From Blastocatellia bacterium (GTDB lineage: Bacteria; Acidobacteriota; Blastocatellia; Chloracidobacteriales; Chloracidobacteriaceae): 64,000 bases of DNA. The notes under the pieces are model-generated. The model saw only the letters and a list, made by a program, of their open reading frames with translations, did no database searches and was not told the DNA's origin. The stretch is taken from positions 28,501 through 92,500 of the forward strand of contig JAIBAN010000003.1 of the NCBI GenBank assembly GCA_019695185.1, in the 5' to 3' direction. Below are positions 8,641-17,227 of the stretch, piece after piece. Each line of letters begins with the position of its first letter. The first letter of the stretch is position 1. The translations under genes were made by a program, and so were the position numbers.

Positions 8641-9819
8641 ATGGAACACCTGGAAAAAATCGCAGTCGCAATGAGTGGAGGCGTGGACAGCTCGGCAGTC
8701 GCTGCCCTGCTCAAGGAACAAGGTCAGGAAGTCGTCGGGCTTTCCATGCAGTTGTGGAACCAGCGCCGCATCAATGTTGGTCCGGATGGCGAACCGCTGC
8801 CCTCAAAATGCTGTTCGCTGGACGACCTCTATGATGCGCGGACGGTTTCCGCCCATCTGGGAATTCCCTTTTACGTGCTCAATTTCGAAGAGGATTTTGA
8901 GAAACACGTAGTGGCTCCGTTTGTGGCCAGCTACCTCAACGGCAATACGCCCAGCCCCTGTGTGGCCTGCAACAGCCGGCTCAAATTCCGGACGCTGGTC
9001 CGGCTGGCTGAGGAAATCGGAGCCTCCAAGGTGGCCACCGGGCACTATGCCCGTGTGCAGTTCAACGAAACCACCGGACGTTATGAATTGCTCAAAGGGA
9101 AGGACCTCAACAAAGACCAGTCCTATTTTCTGTTTGAACTGACCCAGGACCAACTGGCACGGGCCAGCTTTCCGCTGGGCGAGCTTTCCAAGCCGGAAGT
9201 CCGCGACATTGCCCGCCGCAACGGGTTGCCGACGGCGGAAAAATCGGAAAGCCAGGAAATCTGCTTCATTCCGGACGGCAATTATGCCCGTTTCATCGAA
9301 CGCTACGTGGCCGAAGCCGGAGGCAGCGTCAGTGCAACCCCGCAATCACCGGTGGCCCCGGCGTTGGTCCAGTTGGGTTTGCGCCGGACGGTTCCGCAAG
9401 CCGGAGAAATTGTCCATGTGGATGGCCGGGTGCTCGGCAAACATGACGGAACCCACCGCTACACGATTGGCCAGCGGCGTGGCATTGGGTCGTTTGGTGA
9501 CGGTCAGCCGCTCTATGTGGTTGGTATTGATGCCCTCAAACGGCGGGTTGTTGTGGGAAATGCCGACCATCTGCCAGGCAAACAACTGATTGCCGCACGG
9601 GTCAACTGGATTCAGATTCCGGAACTCACCGAGCCACTGCGGTGCAAGGTCCGGATTCGCTATCGCCACGCGGAAGCTGATGCCGAACTGCATCCGCTCC
9701 CGGATGGAAATGTGCGGGTGGTGTTTGATGAACCACAGCGAGCCATCACGCCCGGTCAGGCCACTGTATTTTATGACGGCGACAAGGTGGTTGGTGGTGG
9801 CTGGATTCTGGCCGACTGA
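8641..9819 (+). CDS. mnmA: tRNA-specific 2-thiouridylase MnmA
   Basis: A 392-residue enzyme that thiolates U34 of tRNA Lys, Glu and Gln. The PP-loop ATP site [15 protein letters not shown] is at the N terminus. The two catalytic cysteines sit in [11 protein letters not shown] (about residue 103) and SQEICFIPD (about residue 200). [14 protein letters not shown] and the C-terminal [12 protein letters not shown] and VVGNADHL are family landmarks, and the length matches the family. The ATG at 8641 is used; the frame is open further upstream but that stretch is repeat-derived. Confidence 0.95.
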   Translation: MEHLEKIAVAMSGGVDSSAVAALLKEQGQEVVGLSMQLWNQRRINVGPDGEPLPSKCCSLDDLYDARTVSAHLGIPFYVLNFEEDFEKHVVAPFVASYLNGNTPSPCVACNSRLKFRTLVRLAEEIGASKVATGHYARVQFNETTGRYELLKGKDLNKDQSYFLFELTQDQLARASFPLGELSKPEVRDIARRNGLPTAEKSESQEICFIPDGNYARFIERYVAEAGGSVSATPQSPVAPALVQLGLRRTVPQAGEIVHVDGRVLGKHDGTHRYTIGQRRGIGSFGDGQPLYVVGIDALKRRVVVGNADHLPGKQLIAARVNWIQIPELTEPLRCKVRIRYRHAEADAELHPLPDGNVRVVFDEPQRAITPGQATVFYDGDKVVGGGWILAD

Positions 9820-9820
9820 G

Positions 9821-9872
9821 TTTTGAATTTTGAGTTTTGAGTTGTTTGTTTTGAATTGTTTGTTTTGAATTG
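9821..9872. repeat. T-rich word repeat (TTTTGAG/TTTTGAATTG)
   Basis: Imperfect tandem copies of TTTTGAATT, TTTTGAGTT and TTGTTTGTTTTGAATTG directly follow mnmA. The word is the complement of the AAAACTC repeat at 16033-16064. Confidence 0.65.
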
Positions 9873-9896
9873 AAAGCGCAATACCAGGAGGTTGTT

Positions 9897-10751
9897 ATGC
9901 CCGAATCAGTGCAAACCGTTGCGGAAACTCCGCCTGAAGTTCAGGAAATCATTGACCGGTTGCCTGATACGTCTCAGATCTACAGCGAAGAACCGGAAGC
10001 AACCGGACTTTCGCCCGAAGTCCAGGAAATCATCAACCGGCTGCCTGACACTTCACAAGCGTACAGCGAGGAACCCGAAATGGAGAGTTCACTTCATTAC
10101 CTGCAATTGTTGTTGCTCGTGACCAGTCTTGAATGGTTATGGCGGGAGCAGGAAGACTTTTTTATTGGTGCCAACCTCAGCATTTATTTTAGTGCCAAAC
10201 AACTGAAAACACGTGACGTTCGAGGACCGGATTTCTTTCTGGTCAAAAATACGGAAAAGCGCCCCCGGAAATCATGGGTGGTATGGGAAGAGGGAGGCCA
10301 ATATCCTGATTTGATTATTGAATTACTCTCGGCTTCAACCGCCAAAACCGACCGGGAAACCAAAAAGAAACTGTACCAAAATCGGTTTCGAACCCCGGAA
10401 TATTTCTGGTTTTCACCTGAAACTCTTGAGTTCAAAGGGTTTCACTTGAAAGACGGAGCATACAAACCAATTCGGCCCAATGCACAAGGTCACCTCTGGA
10501 GCCAGGCACTGGATTTGTACCTGGGAGTCCAGGACGGCAAACTGAGGTATTTCACCAGTACCGGCCTGTTGGTTCCAACGCCGGAAGAAGCTGCAATCCA
10601 GGAAATCCACCGGGCACAGGAAGCATTCGCCCAAGCGGAACAGGAAGCCCAACGGGCGCAACAGGAAGCTCAACGGGCACAACAGGAAGCTCAACGGGCC
10701 GAAAAACTTGCTGCTCAACTGCGGGCTCTGGGAATTGAACCTGAAGCCTGA
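9897..10751 (+). CDS. Uma2-family endonuclease-like protein with duplicated N terminus
   Basis: A 284-residue member of the Uma2 (DUF820) family, a PD-(D/E)XK-type nuclease fold common in cyanobacteria and some other phyla; cellular roles are mostly unproven. Core residues are RGPDFFLV and YPDLIIELLSAS followed by KKKLYQ and PEYFWFSPE. The first 60 residues hold a tandem duplication of a unit of about 29 residues containing PEVQEIINRLPDTSQ. The C terminus is a coiled coil built on AQQEAQRAQQEAQRAE and ends LRALGIEPEA, the same tail as the Uma2 protein inside dnaE at 28223-28936. The ATG at 9897 has AGGAGG upstream. Confidence 0.85.
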   Translation: MPESVQTVAETPPEVQEIIDRLPDTSQIYSEEPEATGLSPEVQEIINRLPDTSQAYSEEPEMESSLHYLQLLLLVTSLEWLWREQEDFFIGANLSIYFSAKQLKTRDVRGPDFFLVKNTEKRPRKSWVVWEEGGQYPDLIIELLSASTAKTDRETKKKLYQNRFRTPEYFWFSPETLEFKGFHLKDGAYKPIRPNAQGHLWSQALDLYLGVQDGKLRYFTSTGLLVPTPEEAAIQEIHRAQEAFAQAEQEAQRAQQEAQRAQQEAQRAEKLAAQLRALGIEPEA

Positions 10752-10777
10752 TTTCCGTCAAAAGGCAGGAGACTCAA

Positions 10778-11140
10778 ATGACCGAAAGAACAAAAAAAAC
10801 ACTCAAATCAATTGGTATCAGCCTGCTCTTTTGGCTTTTGTTTTGGGGAGGGAAGGGTTTGTTTTATGACTCCGCCAGCTATTTTTACGTTTTAGCAGCA
10901 ACAGAGTCCATTCCACATGGAACCGGCAGAGCAGCAGTCAATGGCCGTTTATTTGGGTTTCAGGCTACTGAAGTGGCTGATATAAAAAAAGAGCACTGCG
11001 GGTATTGTGGAGGACCTGGAGATGTCCCAAATGCCAAAGTGTACCGGTATGTTTTCAAAACTTCCCGGCAGGAACTGCGATGTTATTTGTGGTTTGACCA
11101 GCAAGACCGACTTTTTTTAATCGGACCCGACTACGAATAA
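10778..11140 (+). CDS. Hypothetical small membrane-anchored protein
   Basis: A 120-residue protein with one N-terminal membrane segment (SIGISLLFWLLFWGGKGLFY) after a Lys-rich start, and a short extracytoplasmic domain. A pair of cysteines in KKEHCGYCGGPGD could bind metal or form a disulfide. It follows the Uma2 gene by 26 bases with AGGAG upstream, so co-transcription is likely. I do not recognise the family. Confidence 0.55.
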   Translation: MTERTKKTLKSIGISLLFWLLFWGGKGLFYDSASYFYVLAATESIPHGTGRAAVNGRLFGFQATEVADIKKEHCGYCGGPGDVPNAKVYRYVFKTSRQELRCYLWFDQQDRLFLIGPDYE

Positions 11141-11155
11141 CCCAAAAACCAAAAC

Positions 11156-12001
11156 TCAAAACGCTTTGAAAATGAACCGCTCGACGGCTTCAGCCAAGCC
11201 TTCCTCAGTGTTTGAGGCCGTTGGGTGAAAACCCATTTCCTGAAGCGGTGGCTCGGCGTTTCCCATCAAAACCCCGTAACCGGCGTAGGTGAGCATTTCC
11301 ACATCATTGAAATTGTCTCCGACTGCCATCACGGCTTCCTGCTCAATTCCATAAAATTCCGCCAGAAACTCAACCGCCGTTCCTTTTGAGGCCAGCGGAT
11401 TGAGCAAATCCAGAATCGTCATATCGTTTTTCGGATACGCAGTCACAAGCAGCCGGGCGGCATCGGGCAGGGTGTCGGTCAGGAGTTGGGCCAATTCAGC
11501 CATCGGAGCGCTTTTTCCGATAAACATGACCTGAATGACTGCCTTGCCGACTTCATCAAAGAGGCTGTCCACATAGCGGACATACTTTTTGTTGATTTCC
11601 AGATAGCGGCGGAGCGGTGCGTTTCCTTCGGAAATGCCGTCAGTCAGAATCAGGCCGTCGCCCTCCGGGTCAATCATTGTGAGGGTGTCAGCTTCGTAGC
11701 GTTTGCCAAACTCGATAAGGGTTTGTGCAACTTCACGTTCCAGTGCGTGATAGGCGTAGATGGATTTCGTTTCGAGGTTTTTAATCAAAGCTCCGTTGTG
11801 GGTGACAATGGGCGTTGAAATCCCCAAGTCCTGGGCCACCGGACGCACGGAATGGAACCGTCGCCCGGTGGCCAGCACCAGGTGGACGCCGTATTCGGTT
11901 TCGGCTCGGGTCAAGGCACGGCGGGTGCGGTCCGTCACTTTTCCATCGGGGGTCAACAGCGTGCCGTCCACATCCATGGCCAGCATTTGAATCGGTTTCA
12001 T
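11156..12001 (-). CDS. HAD-superfamily hydrolase, Cof type
   Basis: A 281-residue phosphatase of the Cof subfamily (HAD IIB), which usually acts on sugar phosphates, flavin mononucleotide or pyridoxal phosphate. Motif I is LAMDVDGTLL with the catalytic Asp pair, motif II TGR in LVLATGRRFHS, motif III includes the conserved Lys (NPLASKGTAVEFL) and motif IV is AVGDNFNDVEML. The cap lies between about residues 85 and 190. The ATG at 12001 is used; a GTG at 12019 would add six residues. It is convergent with the small membrane protein before it. Confidence 0.88.
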   Translation of the reverse strand: MKPIQMLAMDVDGTLLTPDGKVTDRTRRALTRAETEYGVHLVLATGRRFHSVRPVAQDLGISTPIVTHNGALIKNLETKSIYAYHALEREVAQTLIEFGKRYEADTLTMIDPEGDGLILTDGISEGNAPLRRYLEINKKYVRYVDSLFDEVGKAVIQVMFIGKSAPMAELAQLLTDTLPDAARLLVTAYPKNDMTILDLLNPLASKGTAVEFLAEFYGIEQEAVMAVGDNFNDVEMLTYAGYGVLMGNAEPPLQEMGFHPTASNTEEGLAEAVERFIFKAF

Positions 12002-12078
12002 AGACTGCGAATCTACCACTCAAAAAAACGAGCCTGCAACGGCCCCTTCCTGCCGGAAATGAAATTTGCAACTGTTGG

Positions 12079-12107
12079 TTGTGGGCACCAACGGGGCAAC
12101 GTATACT
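12079..12107 (+). promoter_or_regulatory. Candidate sigma-70-type promoter for the transglycosylase gene
   Basis: TTGTGG (12079-12084) and TATACT (12102-12107) are separated by 17 bases. A second -10-like TATAAT lies at 12149-12154, closer to the ATG at 12169. One of the two probably drives the gene. Confidence 0.4.
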
Positions 12108-12168
12108 GCCGGGACATTTGTTTCCCGCATTGTGGCAGACGGGACCAATATAATTATAAAGCTGTGCT

Positions 12169-12807
12169 ATGGCCCGAAGTATTCGACGACAACTCTTTTT
12201 CTTTGTTCTCCTGACGATTGTACTTTCAGGCAGTTATTTCGGTTATACCTACTGGCGGATTCACCGGTATGATGACTTGATTGCACGGGTGGCCAAAACC
12301 TATCGGCTGGACGCCAAACTGGTCCGGTCCGTGGTGTATGAGGAATCCTATTTCGACCCCAGTGCCAAAAGCCGGGTCGGAGCATTGGGACTGATGCAAA
12401 TCACGCCGGTGGTGGTGACAGAGTGGGAACAAACCAGCGGAGACACGGCAGAACCCCGCAAGTTTGTTCAATATTGGGTCAAAAAATACCCCCATGTTGC
12501 ACCCAATAAAAATAACCCATCCTCGGGTGAACTGCTGACCAACCCGGAAATCAATCTTCATATCGGTTGCTGGTATCTGGACCACCTGCGCCAGCGTTTT
12601 ACCGATGAAACCCAAAAACTGCCCATGATGCTGGCCGGATACAATGCTGGCCCCAGTCAGGCCGAGCGGTGGAGGGATGTAGTCCGCTCAAAATCAACTC
12701 TGACCGAAGACGAATATATTCAGCGGATTGATTATCCGGAAACCCAAAATTATGTCCGCCGCATCATGACCCGGTACCGGAAAAAAAATACCGTTTTTGA
12801 TTTTTAA
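12169..12807 (+). CDS. Lytic transglycosylase, SLT (Slt70-like) domain
   Basis: A 212-residue membrane-anchored or secreted murein transglycosylase. One N-terminal hydrophobic helix (LFFFVLLTIVLSGSYFGY) precedes an SLT domain: the catalytic Glu in VYEESYFDPSAKS, then GALGLMQITP, the INLHIGCWYLDHL helix and AGYNAGPSQAERW, all conserved in family 1 transglycosylases. The C-terminal IDYPETQNYVRRIMTRYRK is also typical. Length fits a minimal SLT protein. It cleaves glycan strands of peptidoglycan to 1,6-anhydro ends. Confidence 0.9.
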   Translation: MARSIRRQLFFFVLLTIVLSGSYFGYTYWRIHRYDDLIARVAKTYRLDAKLVRSVVYEESYFDPSAKSRVGALGLMQITPVVVTEWEQTSGDTAEPRKFVQYWVKKYPHVAPNKNNPSSGELLTNPEINLHIGCWYLDHLRQRFTDETQKLPMMLAGYNAGPSQAERWRDVVRSKSTLTEDEYIQRIDYPETQNYVRRIMTRYRKKNTVFDF

Positions 12808-12957
12808 CCAATAAAACCGGGGATTTCGGGTTTTTGCCGATTTCCGGTCCGAATTTTGAGGTTGGCCGATGCCTCCGTGCATTAAAACACACAGCCACAA
12901 TCAATCGTCACGGACGCGACCTTATCAAAACCGAAGACCATCAAAACCCGAAAACAG

Positions 12958-13033
12958 CCGCCTGAAGGCGGAACTCAGAACTGCCGCCTGAAGGCGGAAC
13001 TCAGAACTGCCGCCTGAAGGCGGAACTCAAAAC
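12958..13033. repeat. 26-bp tandem palindromic repeat, three copies
   Basis: Units start at 12958, 12984 and 13010. Each opens with the palindrome CCGCCTGAAGGCGG and continues with an AACTCAGAACTG-type spacer; the third copy changes to AACTCAAAAC. The same unit and the same 26-bp spacing recur at 41531-41694. The array occupies most of the gap before the MEMO-like gene. Confidence 0.92.
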
Positions 13034-13048
13034 CCAAAACTCAACACC

Positions 13049-14329
13049 ATGCCTTCACTTGTGTATCCGCTACCCGCCCGCCCGCGTCTGCGCCACCTCA
13101 ACGTGATTCCGGTTGAGCTGAACGGCGAGCGCCTGATTGCCATCCAGGACCCGCAACAGTTCACTGAGCCCATTGCTGTCTCAGAAGCACTGGGAGTGAT
13201 TCTGCTGTTGTGTGACGGGCTTCATACACCGCAGGCAATTCATCAGCTTTTGGTTTCCCGCCTGGGAGCCAAAATTTCATTGCCTGAAGTACTCGCCCTG
13301 CTGGAAAAACTGGATGAATGGCTCTTGCTTGACAGTGACCGCTTTGCCGCCCATTCCCGCCGTATCAAACAGGAATTCATTTCCGCCCCGGTTCGGCCCG
13401 GTGTTCATGCCGGGGCCAGTTACCCGGCGGAACCCAAGGCCCTGCAAGCGCGGCTTGATGAGATTCTGGCTGCCGCACCTGAAACGGAGATTCCGGAAAA
13501 AAAACTGGTCGGACTGATTGCCCCGCACATTGATTTGCGGGTGGGCGGACGGGCGTATGCCCCGGCCTACCGAACCTTGCATCAAGGTTTGACCGAACGG
13601 CTGGAAACCGGTCAACCACTCACGGTCATCATTCTGGGAACCTCGCATTATGGCGGTGAGGGCCTGTTTATCGGTTCACGCAAAGATTTCGAAACCCCGC
13701 TGGGGCGCATCGGCTGTGATACGGAGTTTTTAGACCGGCTGGAAACCCGCCTGGGAAATTCCATCAGTGCCGATGACACAGCCCATCGGCAGGAACATTC
13801 CATCGAATTTCAGGTCGTCTTTCTGCAACATCTGTTCGGCCCGCAGATTGCCGCCGGACAGTTGAAAATCGTGCCCTTGCTGGTCACCTCGTTTCAGGCC
13901 CTGCTGGATGAAAATTTTCCCCAAAAGAAAGCGGATGAACGTGCTTATCAGGCTTTTGTCGCAGCCCTGCGGACCACATTGACGGACCCGGCCTCCGGCC
14001 AGACCTGCCTGCTGGTGGGAGGAGACTTGGCCCATATTGGCCGCAAATTTGGCGACCCGTTTGATGCAGTTGAAATGCTTGACCAGGTAGCCAAGGCAGA
14101 CGCCGAACTGTTGGAGGTGGTCTGCACCGGCAATGCCTCGGCCCTCCTGGCTCACATCGCGCGGGACCAGGATGCCCGCAAAGTCTGCGGCTTTCCTCCC
14201 ATGCTGACCCTGCTGGATGTTTTGGATACATTTGGGAACTGCGAAGGCCGCATGCTCCATTATGAGCAATGGCACGAGGAAGCCACTTCATCCGCCGTGA
14301 CCTATGCCAGTTGGGCATTCTTTGCCTGA
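13049..14329 (+). CDS. MEMO1-family (AmmeMemoRadiSam system protein B) with N-terminal winged-helix-like domain
   Basis: A 426-residue protein. Residues about 115-420 form the MEMO fold, related to class III extradiol dioxygenases: RPGVHAGASYP, LIAPHIDLRVGG, ILGTSHYG, RQEHSIEFQVVFLQ and VGGDLAHIGRKFG carry the conserved His and acidic residues. Residues 1-105 form a separate alpha/beta unit that resembles a PqqD-like peptide-binding domain, but this is a guess from pattern. In other bacteria MEMO proteins are encoded with AmmA and a radical SAM enzyme; neither is in this window. The function is not established. Confidence 0.82.
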   Translation: MPSLVYPLPARPRLRHLNVIPVELNGERLIAIQDPQQFTEPIAVSEALGVILLLCDGLHTPQAIHQLLVSRLGAKISLPEVLALLEKLDEWLLLDSDRFAAHSRRIKQEFISAPVRPGVHAGASYPAEPKALQARLDEILAAAPETEIPEKKLVGLIAPHIDLRVGGRAYAPAYRTLHQGLTERLETGQPLTVIILGTSHYGGEGLFIGSRKDFETPLGRIGCDTEFLDRLETRLGNSISADDTAHRQEHSIEFQVVFLQHLFGPQIAAGQLKIVPLLVTSFQALLDENFPQKKADERAYQAFVAALRTTLTDPASGQTCLLVGGDLAHIGRKFGDPFDAVEMLDQVAKADAELLEVVCTGNASALLAHIARDQDARKVCGFPPMLTLLDVLDTFGNCEGRMLHYEQWHEEATSSAVTYASWAFFA

Positions 14330-14506
14330 CCCAAGAGAAAATGAAACTTCACCAACCTGATTGCGTGCAAAGAAACATCACCGCAACGTACAACCAACAC
14401 GACTTCTGCACAGTTCATGGTTGCCTGCGGTTTACCAAGCGCGATATGCTTGGCGGTCACTTTTGGGCATGCCTGAACAGCCGGTTTCGACCATTAGGCC
14501 AGGGTT

Positions 14507-15286
14507 GTGCCGCATACCTCGATACAGTTTGAGAAACTTGTGAAATCATCGTCGTTACCACTTCGTCAGATTAATCTCTCCCGCGACCCGTTTCGCAACC
14601 GGCGGCTGTTTTGGCTGTGCTGGATGGTGGGCACTCTCATTTTCGGCGGCGGCATCCTGCGTGGTTATGAAAATTTGAGCCAGGAACGTCAGCTTCTGAC
14701 CCAAAACAAATCCCGCAATGAACGCGAAGAACGAAAACTGGGCGAACTGCGCAGCAAAGCCACCGCTATCCCAGCTCAGGCACTTTTGACCCCTGACCAG
14801 GAAGACACCATGCGCTCTGCTGTCACGATAACCCAGAAACGCAGTTTTTCCTGGTCGCGGCTGATGACGCAACTTGAACATTCCCTGGCGAAAGAGGTGC
14901 GGGTGAAATCCATCGCCTTTCAAAAAGGTGGAAGTCGGGTTGAGTCAACCGAGGTCACCCCGGAAGCCCCCCTGCCGCTGGTTTTAACGGTGCGGGCCAA
15001 CAAAACCGAAGCCGTGACAGAGTTTCTGCGCGCGCTCGACAAACAGAATGTGTTCCGGCTGGAACTCAAGTCGCAAAGCAAATCACAGGAACAAGGCGGT
15101 AATGGTGAGTATGAATTTGAATTGATGGGGTCATACAATCCACAGGCAGCGGACCTCAAACCTCCGGTTAATGAAGAAAAACTGGCCAATGTCACCCCTG
15201 CTGCCAACCGGCCTGGGGTACCACCCGTCAAGTCCAACGGCAAATCAGCCCCACCGGCTAAACAGAAAGCACGAAAATCCTCATGA
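14507..15286 (+). CDS. PilN-like fimbrial assembly protein
   Basis: About 255 residues, a bitopic inner-membrane protein. The N terminus reads QINLSRDPFRNRR, close to the INLLP-type cytoplasmic motif by which PilN binds PilM; one membrane helix follows (LFWLCWMVGTLIFGGGIL), then a coiled coil and a ferredoxin-like periplasmic domain (LVLTVRANKTEAVTEFLRALD). The start is uncertain: GTG at 14507 or GTG at 14540, neither with a strong ribosome site. It overlaps the next gene by ATGA. The tail is Pro/Lys-rich. No pilM gene precedes it. Confidence 0.75.
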   Translation: MPHTSIQFEKLVKSSSLPLRQINLSRDPFRNRRLFWLCWMVGTLIFGGGILRGYENLSQERQLLTQNKSRNEREERKLGELRSKATAIPAQALLTPDQEDTMRSAVTITQKRSFSWSRLMTQLEHSLAKEVRVKSIAFQKGGSRVESTEVTPEAPLPLVLTVRANKTEAVTEFLRALDKQNVFRLELKSQSKSQEQGGNGEYEFELMGSYNPQAADLKPPVNEEKLANVTPAANRPGVPPVKSNGKSAPPAKQKARKSS

Positions 15287-15975
15287 AAAAGCTGCTTGCC
15301 AAACTTCCTCAAGCCAGTCAGTTTGATGCCCGGAAGACCTCGTTCCTGCGCCTTCAGGAGTATGCCGGGATTGGCATTCTGCTCATTCTTGGTGGCATTG
15401 CCGGTTATAGCCTTACGCTCTCCGCACCGGTTCATTCCGAAGTGTTGACCCTGGACAAAAAGTATAAAGAAACACACGCCGAAACTGACAAACTGCAAAA
15501 TGAAATCAAAAAGCGCGAATATGAAACCCAAAAGGTCGGAGAAGCACTAAAAAAACTCAAGACTTTTGAGGAAGATTACCTGCGCGAGCGACGGGCCGGA
15601 CAGTTGGCTTTGCTGGATGAACTCAACGAATTGGGTCGCAAAACATCCGTGCAGATGTCAAACGAAATCACCATGAGTGAAGCCCAAGAGCCGCTACCTG
15701 AACTCGGAAAACAGAAGGGGGCTGACAAAATTTCGGCCAATGAGAAAGAGAAATTCGTTGTCTTTCCGACGGTCAGTGTCAAATTTGACATCAGCGGGCC
15801 TTACGCCAACGTGCGCAAGTTCATCAAAGAGCTGGAACGTAGCAAACAGTTTATTATTCTTGAATTGCTGGAGGTGTCGCAGGAGACCGGCAATGCCTTC
15901 AAATTGGGCGGTGCCCCGACCGACATGGTGCATGTTGATTTGACATTGACGGCTTTTTATCGGCGGGAAAAATGA
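15283..15975 (+). CDS. PilO-like type IV pilus inner-membrane protein
   Basis: A 230-residue bitopic protein with one membrane helix (YAGIGILLILGGIAGYSLTL), a long coiled coil (YKETHAETDKLQNEIKKRE to LKKLKTFEEDYL) and a C-terminal ferredoxin-like domain (VSVKFDISGPYANVRKFIKEL, LTLTAFYRRE), which is the PilO layout. It starts with an ATGA overlap onto the PilN-like gene and is therefore translationally coupled. It probably pairs with PilN and aligns the pilus machinery across the periplasm. Confidence 0.8.
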   Translation: MKKLLAKLPQASQFDARKTSFLRLQEYAGIGILLILGGIAGYSLTLSAPVHSEVLTLDKKYKETHAETDKLQNEIKKREYETQKVGEALKKLKTFEEDYLRERRAGQLALLDELNELGRKTSVQMSNEITMSEAQEPLPELGKQKGADKISANEKEKFVVFPTVSVKFDISGPYANVRKFIKELERSKQFIILELLEVSQETGNAFKLGGAPTDMVHVDLTLTAFYRREK

Positions 15976-16032
15976 AGCTGGAGTTTTGAGTTCACTTCTG
16001 TTTTTCCCAAGGAGTGCTGTTTCAATCCCTTT

Positions 16033-16064
16033 AACTCAAAACTCAAAACTCAAAGCTCAAAACT
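16033..16064. repeat. (AAAACTC)n tandem repeat
   Basis: About four copies of AACTCAA/AAAACTC lie between the PilO-like and PilP-like genes. A partial inverted partner, GGAGTTTTGAGTTC, follows the pilO stop at about 15979. Confidence 0.75.
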
Positions 16065-16080
16065 TCAACATAGGTGTTTT

Positions 16081-17187
16081 ATGGGTATTGTTTTGGATCA
16101 AAAAACGAAGGGTATTCTGGTCGGCGGCTTGTTTCTGGGCTCCTTGTCACTGTTCCTCTATAGCCTTTGGGGCGGCACAGACTCACCCACTGCGGCTCCC
16201 ACCGCCGCCCCCCGAAAAGACCTGATTCCGGCCTCCAAACTCGACGAACAGGCAGCCAGAGGTGAATTTCCCACCGCTCCGGTAAAGACTGTTCAACCGG
16301 GCGTTCCCAAAGACAGCGTGATTGGTCAAATGGTTGAACTGCGCTTTCCACAATCCCGTGATACGGCCCTGAATGCCGACATGCGCAATCTGTTTGCCTA
16401 TCCGCCGCCGCCGCTGCCCAAACCCGGAAAAGCACCTGACCCTCCCACCATTTCGCTGCAATACTCCTCGCCCACCAGTATTTTTGCCCGCACCGACCAG
16501 CCGTTTGAACTGACGGTTCGCGGGGCACAATTTCGGGAGGGGATGCAGATTTTCTTTGACGGGGCGCAACTTGCCAGCCGATTGGTAAATGAAAACGAAC
16601 TGCACGCCACCATTCAGCCGGGCATGTTTTCCAGTGCCCATTCCGCTCGGATTGAAGTCAAAGACCCCAGTAATCCGGTCAAATTTTTCTCAAACCAGTT
16701 GAACTTTCAGATTCAGGAGCCGCCCAAACCCGGCGCGCAGTATATCGGATGGGTCGGTGACAAAGGCGGGCGCAATCCCAAAGCGTTGTTGCTGGTTCAG
16801 GGCCGTTCCGGTGAAGAACGGCAACTGATACCCATTGGCGAAGTCATTGAAATGCGGTTCAAAATTACAGCCATCAACCCGGAAAAAGTTCATCTGGTGG
16901 ACACGTTGCTGAGCGGGGTCGGTTATGATTTGCCGTTGCAGGGATTAAACGGTTCCACCGGGGTCACACCGCCAATGGCTGCCAGCGCCAATTCATCCCA
17001 GCCCTATGTCAATTATGAAACCGCCGGGGAAGCCCCCCCGGAACGGGGACGGCCTTTTGTACAGGCGAACGGGCAGGAAATCAGAGGGCAGCGAATTGAC
17101 AATCAGGGCCGGGCTCTGACCCGCGAAGAGATTTTGCGGAACCAGGAAGAAGTTCGGAAATCAAAGACCTCCCGTGTCAATCAATAA
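16081..17187 (+). CDS. PilP/GspC-like protein with an IPT/TIG-like domain
   Basis: A 368-residue protein with one N-terminal membrane helix (KGILVGGLFLGSLSLFLYSLW) and a Pro/Ala-rich linker. Residues about 120-210 read as an immunoglobulin-like IPT/TIG domain (SPTSIFARTDQPFELTVRG, MQIFFDGAQLASRLV). Residues about 215-285 (YIGWVGDKGG, QLIPIGEVIEMRFKITAI, VHLVDTLL) match the pattern of the beta-rich homology region of PilP and GspC, which contacts the secretin. The added Ig-like domain is unusual. It sits directly after the PilN- and PilO-like genes. The role is inferred from order and topology. Confidence 0.65.
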   Translation: MGIVLDQKTKGILVGGLFLGSLSLFLYSLWGGTDSPTAAPTAAPRKDLIPASKLDEQAARGEFPTAPVKTVQPGVPKDSVIGQMVELRFPQSRDTALNADMRNLFAYPPPPLPKPGKAPDPPTISLQYSSPTSIFARTDQPFELTVRGAQFREGMQIFFDGAQLASRLVNENELHATIQPGMFSSAHSARIEVKDPSNPVKFFSNQLNFQIQEPPKPGAQYIGWVGDKGGRNPKALLLVQGRSGEERQLIPIGEVIEMRFKITAINPEKVHLVDTLLSGVGYDLPLQGLNGSTGVTPPMAASANSSQPYVNYETAGEAPPERGRPFVQANGQEIRGQRIDNQGRALTREEILRNQEEVRKSKTSRVNQ

Positions 17188-17227
17188 CGTTTCTTTGGTA
17201 CGTTTCCCCACTTGGTTGAGGTGATTT

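Noticed and set aside
12958..13033. CRISPR array from the 26-bp repeat
   Set aside because: The units are directly adjacent with no unique spacers, there are only three, and no cas gene is near.
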